This document shows positions 57,500 through 64,000 of a stretch of 64,000 bases of DNA, in pieces; positions within the stretch are counted from its first letter, which is position 1; each line of letters starts with the position of its first letter. The stretch covers positions 15,373,941 to 15,437,940 of the forward strand of contig JAJHZJ010000413.1 of NCBI GenBank assembly GCA_023548195.1. Direction: 5' to 3'. Below the pieces are notes generated by a model. That model was not told where the DNA came from and did no database searches. It saw nothing but the letters and a program-made list of their open reading frames with translations. This DNA comes from Bettongia penicillata ogilbyi (Eukaryota > Chordata > Mammalia > Diprotodontia > Potoroidae). Made by a program: the position numbers and the translations under genes.

Positions 57500-57955
57500 T
57501 CCACCTTTTTTAAAATATTCATTTCAAAACTCAGCCCCTGAAGGAGAGGACATTGATAGGAATACAATTCTCTTCAGTCAAGGTACTGCTACCACACCCA
57601 ACCTTATAAGGAATTTAATCTAAGGTGAAACACTTTGCCTATTGTATTCTGCCCAGGCTTGGGTGGGGCATAGAGATCCTGGGGCAGATTTGGAAGTCAG
57701 TATGAAGATCAAGTAACTCTTAGAATGGGTGGACCTGTCATTATTATATTCACTCTCTCATTAAGTATTTAACCAATCCGAGTTGATTATCACCCTCAGG
57801 AACACCCACTTTTCCCAAAGTATATAGACTATGAGTCCACCACCATCCTTAGTCTTTGGTATTTGAGCATGTCACTGACCCATTTTATTGGTGATACAGT
57901 AGCATTGTTAATAAAATTATTTATTATCTAGAAACTATGTCTCTCAAACTTTTTA
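57500..57955 (+). mobile_element. Possible LTR 3' part (solo, old)
   Basis: A TATA-like box 'tatatagact' at 57821, a short C/T-rich stretch, then a polyadenylation signal 'aataaaat' at about 57910 and a following 'ttatctagaaactatgtctc'. This spacing resembles an LTR R/U5 region. No paired LTR, primer-binding site or gag/pol sequence is visible, and no ends or flanking duplication were identified. It may be chance. Confidence 0.35.
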
Positions 57956-58029
57956 AATGTCAAAGGAGCTAGTAAATTCAACACCAAATGATTTATATAG
58001 ACATGAGGAAGGATATTGACAATAAGGAC

Positions 58030-58195
58030 TGATACAGAGAAAAGATTCCAGGATTGTACTGGATGTGACTCTTACTAACTTTGCATAAGGAAAAGTTACT
58101 TTGCCTCTCCAGGACTTTGTTTCCCCAATTCTAATCTGAAAGTGATGGCCTAGATAACTTCTATGGTACTTTCAATTTCAAGGACTCCAGTTAAC
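58030..58195 (+). mobile_element. MIR SINE, 3' part
   Basis: 'aaaagttactttgcctctcc', 'ctttgtttccccaattctaa' and 'gatggcctagataacttcta' follow MIR order. Confidence 0.55.
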
Positions 58196-59235
58196 TCAAT
58201 TTAGTTGATGCTTTGTGATTTTTCCTGGGGTAAGCCCTAGTAAAATGGTATGACTATGCAAGTATTTTGTTGTCAGTAACAGTTAAGAAATTCATTTCAT
58301 CAGCTTTCAATCTTGCTAGAGAAGAAAATAATAAAGGGATAATAGTCTTGATTTGAAATTGGAAGTGTAAGCATTTAGAAACCACCTTCCTGAGAATGAA
58401 AGGCAGAGATGAGCACATTTTCCTCCTTTATTTTTCTTATATTGTTCAGGGATCTTAGAATTATTTATTGTATTTTGATTAAATAATAGATTGAGTTAAA
58501 ATTTTGTATAGAGCAAACATTTCTGTTTAATTAATGCTAGTACTGGAAAATAGAAGGAAAGCAAATCTTTGCAAGAATAAATTGAAAAATAATTGTTCCA
58601 ATTTTTCCTCCATTATTCACAATTTAAATATTCAAGAGTGAATAAAATGTGTGGTTTTCTTTTAATTATGTCATAATTCTTTGTTAATTACTAGGTTGAA
58701 AATATGTCAAGTATATAACAAAATTCTTCCATTTTATTTGGTTTAGGGGAAGTGCTAATTACATAATGTGAAGGTATTTTTTTAAGTGAGCTAATAGTCA
58801 TCTGTAAAATTGCAGTGTATTTCTAAGAACTCTGAGTATGAGCTCACCAAACCATGCTGTGAAGTTGAAAGGATGTTGGTATTGTGGTCACTGTTTCATA
58901 GATATATAAATCTACTGTATTTCACTGAATAATTATCACAGATTTTATGCAAAAAAAGGTGGGTTGAGCCTGTTTTTTGAAATTGTGTTGGTATTACTTA
59001 GAAATCACTTATTACTAAAAATTAGATTTCTTTTCTACTTGGTACCAGTGGGTAGAACTAGCAATTATGTGTAGAAATTACAAAGAGGATGATTTGAGAA
59101 ATTACAAGAAGGGTTTGAGGCATATGTAAGGAAAACCTGACAAGTAGTTGTACAGAAGTAGAATGATTTGCTTCAAATGTTGGACTCCCAGTAATTGACA
59201 GTGTTTAGACCACAATTGTATGATTTCTTCTCAGG
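58196..59235. other. No recognisable gene or repeat
   Basis: AT-rich non-coding DNA. No open frame above 60 codons. Confidence 0.45.
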
Positions 59236-59330
59236 TATATTGTAGAAATTATTATTTTGTAGATATAGGTTGGACGTAGTGACCTTTGAGGTTCCATCCA
59301 ACTCTGAAACTTTGATAAATTATCATAGGA
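59236..59330 (+). mobile_element. MIR-type 3' end
   Basis: 'gacctttgaggttccatcca' and 'actctgaaactttgataaat' match the common SINE end 'aggtcccttccaactct'. Confidence 0.45.
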
Positions 59331-59454
59331 AATATAGATTACTTTACCTTTCCATTTACTTTGCCCATTTTTACTGGATGCCATGTTAAGAAAACAAATA
59401 CATCCAATAACAACATAATCAGTTCAAACAAGTGATATTTCCTTGTTTCCAGAA

Positions 59455-59580
59455 CAGTTCCGCAGACATTTATTAACCATCTCAAACAGACATTTGATGA
59501 GTAGTTACTATGTGTAAGGTATTATCCTAGGCACTAGGGATAAACACATACAAACCAGAGACTCATGGAAGAAGTCAACA
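59455..59580 (-). mobile_element. L2 3' tail, antisense
   Basis: 'gcagacatttattaaccatc', 'gtagttactatgtgtaaggt' and 'cctaggcactagggataaac' follow antisense L2 terminal order. Confidence 0.65.
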
Positions 59581-61094
59581 AATCACAACACAGTATTTTT
59601 ATGACTGGGAATGAGAAAAGCAGTAAGAAGAGTTCAGTAAATATGATGAACTCACTCCAGAGTTTCTTTTCTTGACTTTTTTGCATACCAAGTTCTTTCC
59701 TCTTAGAGAGGGGGAGATGGAAAAGTTAGACTAACCCTATAAATTTGCAGGACAGTGTAGTCTTTGGAGATGAGACTCAGAAGAGAAGTTGGTTTATTTC
59801 ACCTGGCTGCTTTCCTTGGTTAGGGTGTTAAGTTGGGATGGGCAGATTGGTGCTATTTTAAGGAAGGTAGGTATCCACTGACCATCCAACAAACCCTACT
59901 TAGAAGTAAATATCCTTGTTAGGTAAGAATACTTTTTGTGTGAATAAATAAATGAGAACTATGTGTTAAGAATTATTTGAATACCTCTGTGAATCAAACA
60001 AAAGTGTTAAAATTTGTTGCAATAGAAGTCTATTCTTATTGGATGAGAGGCTTGGTTATGCCCCAAGGAACTTGAATAAAGGAATCAGTTCGAAATCAGA
60101 GAGAGAATTTGAGGGTTAGAAAACTGCAGAGAAAAAGTAGGAATATCAAAATCTGACTGAGAAAATAGGACCAACAGGTGAAAAGAGGAAAAGAAAGTTT
60201 GTTATAGCTGTAACAGAAAAGGAAAAATTGAGTGGCATTATTGACCCTACAGTCAATTCTAAGGAGAAAAATCAAGCTAATGCCACAGTGACATCTACCT
60301 TTTCAGAGGCCGAGGAAAGTTCCAGAAAATTTCTGCTCTTTCCCCTGTCCCCTCCTGGTACCTATCTATTAACAGAGACAATAATGTACTCTGTTGCTAT
60401 TTTACCCAAATGTTTAGGTAAATTTTATTTTACCTCAAATCAAAAAGGCTGGAAATCAAATACAAATAATTATAAAATAAGACAAACCACTGCCTAAATA
60501 TCAAAAAAATTTTTTTTAAATTAGGGGATCAGAGTGTTTGTGATTACATTTCCAACTTTTTAAAAATATATGAAATCCCAAAAACATTACAGTGAATAAA
60601 CAACATGGATCTGAAGGGTGATTGTATTGCCTGTAAGCACATAAGAAGATAATTATTATAAAAGGGTTTTATACTATTAATTATGAATGATGATATAGTT
60701 CTCTTGGGAGATGAGTTCCATTAGAGAAGGAAAGAGAAATCTTTTTGGCTTCTTATCTGCTTCGGTAAAAAAAAAGCTCTTTGCATTTTTGGTCAGCTTA
60801 AATAAAGTAAAGGATATATCATAGCTGATAATTTGTTAGCCTGAGAAAACTGGAGACTTTTTTTTAATGATGACTTAGATATGAAACAAATTCTAATAGT
60901 CCTAGGGAAACATGAAGTTTGGGACATCAGTCCAAAAAAAGTTGTGATGATTATAAAGCCCCTAAGATTGAACTTGTCTACATCAACCCAAATCTCCCAT
61001 TGAGAGCCATGGTTACACTCCGCATTCCCTGAGAATATAAATAGATTTTTGGTATATGAAGGCATTTCATTGGAGATTTATTCAAATCTGTATC
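59581..61094. other. No recognisable gene or repeat
   Basis: Frames 60228-60497 (+) and 60793-61065 (-) have no recognised domain. About 1.5 kb with no transposon assigned. Confidence 0.4.
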
Positions 61095-62860
61095 ACAGAA
61101 ATAACCCCTGTACCAGCACAACCTAATCATCTAGCCTTTGCTTGAAGATTTACAGTAAGAGGAGCCCTTCTCTCAACTTTCTTCTTTTGCATATCCTAAT
61201 TAATTGTTAAGAATTTTTTTCTTTACATTAATGCTGAACTTCCTTTTATACAGTTCCAAATCATTGTTCCTAGCTTTGTCCTGTGGGTCTGAAAAGAACA
61301 AGTCTAATAATTCTTCTATAAAACAACTTAATACTTGAAGACAGACACCATTCACTTCTCATCCTCTCATGAGATTTCTATTCTCTGCTACACATCCCTA
61401 GTTCCTTAAACTGTTTCTCCTATTGTATGTGCTTCAGGACTTTCATCATTCTACTCACTCTCTGAATATTCTACAGAAATAAAAGTGTAAGTTGTGATAT
61501 CCCTATGCACTGGGTTATTCTCAGCTTCCCTAAACAGAGGAATTAGTTTTATGCTGTAGAAAGAGGCCAGGAGCTCCAGATTGATTACAGACAGTAATTT
61601 AATCAATTGCATTACTTACAATAGGGGCCAGACTGGGGTGGTTGCCAGATGAAACAGTTTCAATAGTGGATCAATCTAGCAGAGACACAGGAAAGCCCAT
61701 GATCATTACAGAAATCAGAAAAAGGGAGGAGGAGCTATAGAGTGCTTCACTGTGGATTGGTGGATATTTTGGGTTTTCTTCTTAGTAATGAGTTCATTTC
61801 TGAGTTTGGGCATTAAGCCAGGGCCTTTGGGTTAATACCCAAACATGGGATTGTGTACTGGTCATGAACTGGTAACTGTGTCCATGTTATGGTCATTAAA
61901 GGTCACATTATGTGAATTTTGACTCAGCATCTAAGTTATGACTTTTACTGGTAAACACATCTGGTTTTCCACAGGTCGCAGTGTTTAAGTTCTGGCTTTC
62001 ACTGCCTTCTGTGTTTTATGACTTTTCCCCAATAGGGATCTCACAAAGAACTTTAAAATATGCAAAGCAATTTACAAACACTGTCTCATATTATCCTGAC
62101 AACAACCTGGGAATTAGGCATCAGTATCAATACTATATAGTGCTCAGAACCTAATGCATTTTCTACATGATGCAATAAGAGCATATTACAACAGTGCCTA
62201 TCTTCCTTATGCCAAGAAGATGCCTTAATATTGTCCAAGATCACATTAATCTGAGGGCTCTCTTATCACACTTTTAACTCATATTTAATGTTCAGTTTAA
62301 TAAAATTCCCAGATTATTTTTTTCAAATTTTTAATTATGCTTTCCACATTTTGAACATGTTTGAGACTGAAAAAAATCATTCATCCTTACTGAATTGAAT
62401 CTTACCATGTTTGAGCCATGATGACTTTATCATCTAGAGTTTTTAGTTATCTTTCCTAACTTTGTGTTCTATGAAAATTTAATAAAGATACCATCTGTGC
62501 CTTTATCTAACAAATATTAAATAAGGTTGAGCACAGATCCCTGGATCACTCCACAAGTGACCACTTTCTAAGCTGAAATTGAATATTTCATAACTACTCT
62601 GAGCCTAGCTATTCAGCTAGTTCCAAATCCATCAATTATGACATCACTTAGTTAAAATCTCCTCAATTTTTTTGTTAAAATGTGTATTATGTACCACTTC
62701 ATAAAATATTTGGATTAAGGCAAAGGAAATGATACGCATAGAATTCTCATGAGTGAATTTAATAACTTAAACCAAAAAAAATGGAATGCATTTAATCTTC
62801 CCTGACTTACTCTTGATGAAATCATGATGGCTCTTTGTTATCACCACTTTCATTTCTATA
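61095..62860 (-). mobile_element. L3/CR1 LINE, antisense, interrupted
   Basis: The antisense 3' end lies at 61095-61485: 'atctagcctttgcttgaaga', 'ttaagaatttttttctttac', 'gaacaagtctaataattctt', 'atacttgaagacagacacca'. From about 62230 the order resumes: 'ttaactcatatttaatgttc', 'aaattcccagattatttttt', 'gcacagatccctggatcact', 'gctagttccaaatccatcaa', 'actcttgatgaaatcatgat', the last part being antisense reverse transcriptase. The 61490-62230 gap is mostly unassigned and includes an antisense MIR-like piece at about 62050-62140 ('gcaaagcaatttacaaacac'). Confidence 0.7.
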
Positions 62861-62889
62861 TGGTCTCTAGCAATCTCATAAAACAAGAA

Positions 62890-63220
62890 GATCATTTAAG
62901 AGACTATCGCAATAGTTCAGAAAATAGGTAATAAGTGTCTGAACTATCATGGTGATCATGTGAGTAACGAGAAAATATATGTCTATTATTTATAGATAGA
63001 TATACATCTCTCTCTCCTCTCCTCTCTCTCTCTCTCTCTCTCTCTGTTTCTCTCTCCTGTGTATGTGTGTGTGTGTGCATGAAAGATGGTGCAGAGGTAG
63101 AATTGACATAACCATATAACTGATTGGTTACAGGGAATACAGAGAATGAAAATAGAGAATGATTCTATAGTCCTGGGTGACTAAAGAGATGCCCTAGAAA
63201 AATAAACATTAGAGGTATAG
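62890..63220 (-). mobile_element. L2 LINE fragment, antisense, split by a microsatellite
   Basis: 'ttaagagactatcgcaatag' and 'ttcagaaaataggtaataag' lie before the microsatellite. 'gtgcagaggtagaattgaca', 'aactgattggttacagggaa' and 'agtcctgggtgactaaagag' lie after it. Together they follow antisense L2. Confidence 0.7.
63007..63080. repeat. (CT)n then (GT)n compound microsatellite
   Basis: A (TC)n tract of about 45 bp with 'ctcctctcct' interruptions, then 'gtatgtgtgtgtgtgtg'. It lies inside the L2 fragment. Confidence 0.93.
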
Positions 63221-63479
63221 AAAAAATAAATATAATTTTAAGTTATCAAGTTTACAAACATCATGCTCTCAAGTTTCTTTCCATTTCCTTTGACCAAAAT
63301 GACTGATAACTGACTTCACTTTGACACATTCCTATTTAAATGATACTTATGTTTTCTTTCCAAAAAGAGGCATGTGAGCAGTGGGTACTCACAACTAAAG
63401 TTTTGTAAAAGAGGCTCTAAGCAAGCTAATAACACTGTATTCCTTAATTTCATGCCTTCATTTTTCTACTTTGAATGAA

Positions 63480-64000
63480 ATAAAGTGGAAGTATGAAGAA
63501 AAGGGGATGTAGCAATATCATATTTTAGACTGTACTTTCAAACAGTAATCATTGGCTTGTTATGATATCAGTAAAGAAATATAGATACTTATTACCTGGA
63601 GAAATTATAAATATAACATATAGATATAAATGTAGCATAGTATTAAATAAATTCGTATATGTCAACAATTGGGGCAAGGATTCACTATTTGACAAAATCT
63701 ATAAGGTAAACTAAAATTAGATATAGACCTGTATCTGGCACTGTGTATCAGAGTAAGTTACAAATGGGTATATGCCTTAGACAAAAAACAATAAACACAT
63801 TAGAAGAACAAGGAAGAGATTAATTTCCGTGTATGTATTTATACTTAGGGGTACATTTTTATATATGGCATAGAGAGAGAAGATAAAATCAATAATCTTG
63901 AGTATAAAAACTATTTAAATTTTTTTTAGCACAAACAAAAATACAATTAAAATTAGAAGAGAAACAGACAATTGGGAAAAATATAGGTATCAAATTTCTC
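63480..64000 (+). mobile_element. L1 ORF2 fragment, continues past the window
   Basis: 'gaaaaggggatgtagcaata', 'tgtcaacaattggggcaagg', 'attcactatttgacaaaatc', 'caaatgggtatatgccttag', 'acattagaagaacaaggaag' and 'aagagaaacagacaattggg' match the L1 ORF2 segment between the reverse transcriptase and the C-terminal cysteine motif. Frames are broken. The tail must lie beyond base 64000. Confidence 0.75.

Noticed and set aside
1..64000. A new multi-gene system, gene cluster or virus-derived locus
   Set aside because: No set of coding frames, conserved neighbours or regulatory pattern supports one. Everything with structure is explained by known transposon classes or simple repeats.

Overview
The window looks like nuclear DNA from a marsupial (metatherian mammal). 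It is AT-rich, CpG-poor and full of decayed retroelements of recognisable marsupial and mammalian families: L1 and half-L1 (HAL1) copies, an RTE-BovB LINE, tRNA-derived SINEs ending in RTE-type tails (MAR1-like), many MIR-like SINEs, L2 and L3/CR1 relics, and hAT-like DNA transposon remnants. The species cannot be fixed from the sequence alone. All family names rest on remembered consensus features, not on a database search.

I see no host protein-coding exon, no non-coding RNA gene and no CpG-island promoter. The only long open frame (about 35.5-36.3 kb) is the C-terminal end of an L1 ORF2. The other open frames are short and fall in transposon relics, microsatellites or low-complexity tracts. 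The stretch is best read as intergenic or deep-intronic DNA.

Layout. 0-10 kb: L2 fragments on both strands (one split by a SINE), MIR-like SINEs and a degenerate triplicated module near 9 kb. 10-15.5 kb: an L3/CR1 reverse-transcriptase relic, three copies of one hAT-like family, and two copies of a second hAT-like family flanking a MAR1-like SINE. 17-27 kb: SINE and L2 relics and an internally deleted antisense L1 (21.0-22.8 kb). 27.4-30.5 kb: an L1/HAL1 ORF1-type element followed by ORF2 pieces. 31-34.6 kb: a long antisense L2 carrying AT microsatellites, then an antisense MAR1-like SINE. 34.6-38.0 kb: an antisense HAL1/L1 cut by a younger sense L1 insertion with a perfect 15-bp target-site duplication. 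39.45-39.68 kb: a near-perfect 74-bp minisatellite beside a short hairpin. 42.3-42.7 kb: an L2 tail split by a SINE. 43-50 kb: mostly unassigned unique-looking DNA. 50.1-56.5 kb: a dense stack of two HAL1 copies, an RTE-BovB and an L1 carrying two SINE pieces. 57.5-58 kb: a possible LTR end. 61-63.2 kb: an interrupted L3/CR1 and an L2. 63.5-64 kb: an L1 ORF2 fragment that runs off the window.

The elements do not work together as a pathway. What can be read is history: relative insertion order, the shared 3' tails of SINEs and RTE LINEs, and one insertion clear enough to serve as a dated event. I found no convincing undescribed biological system.
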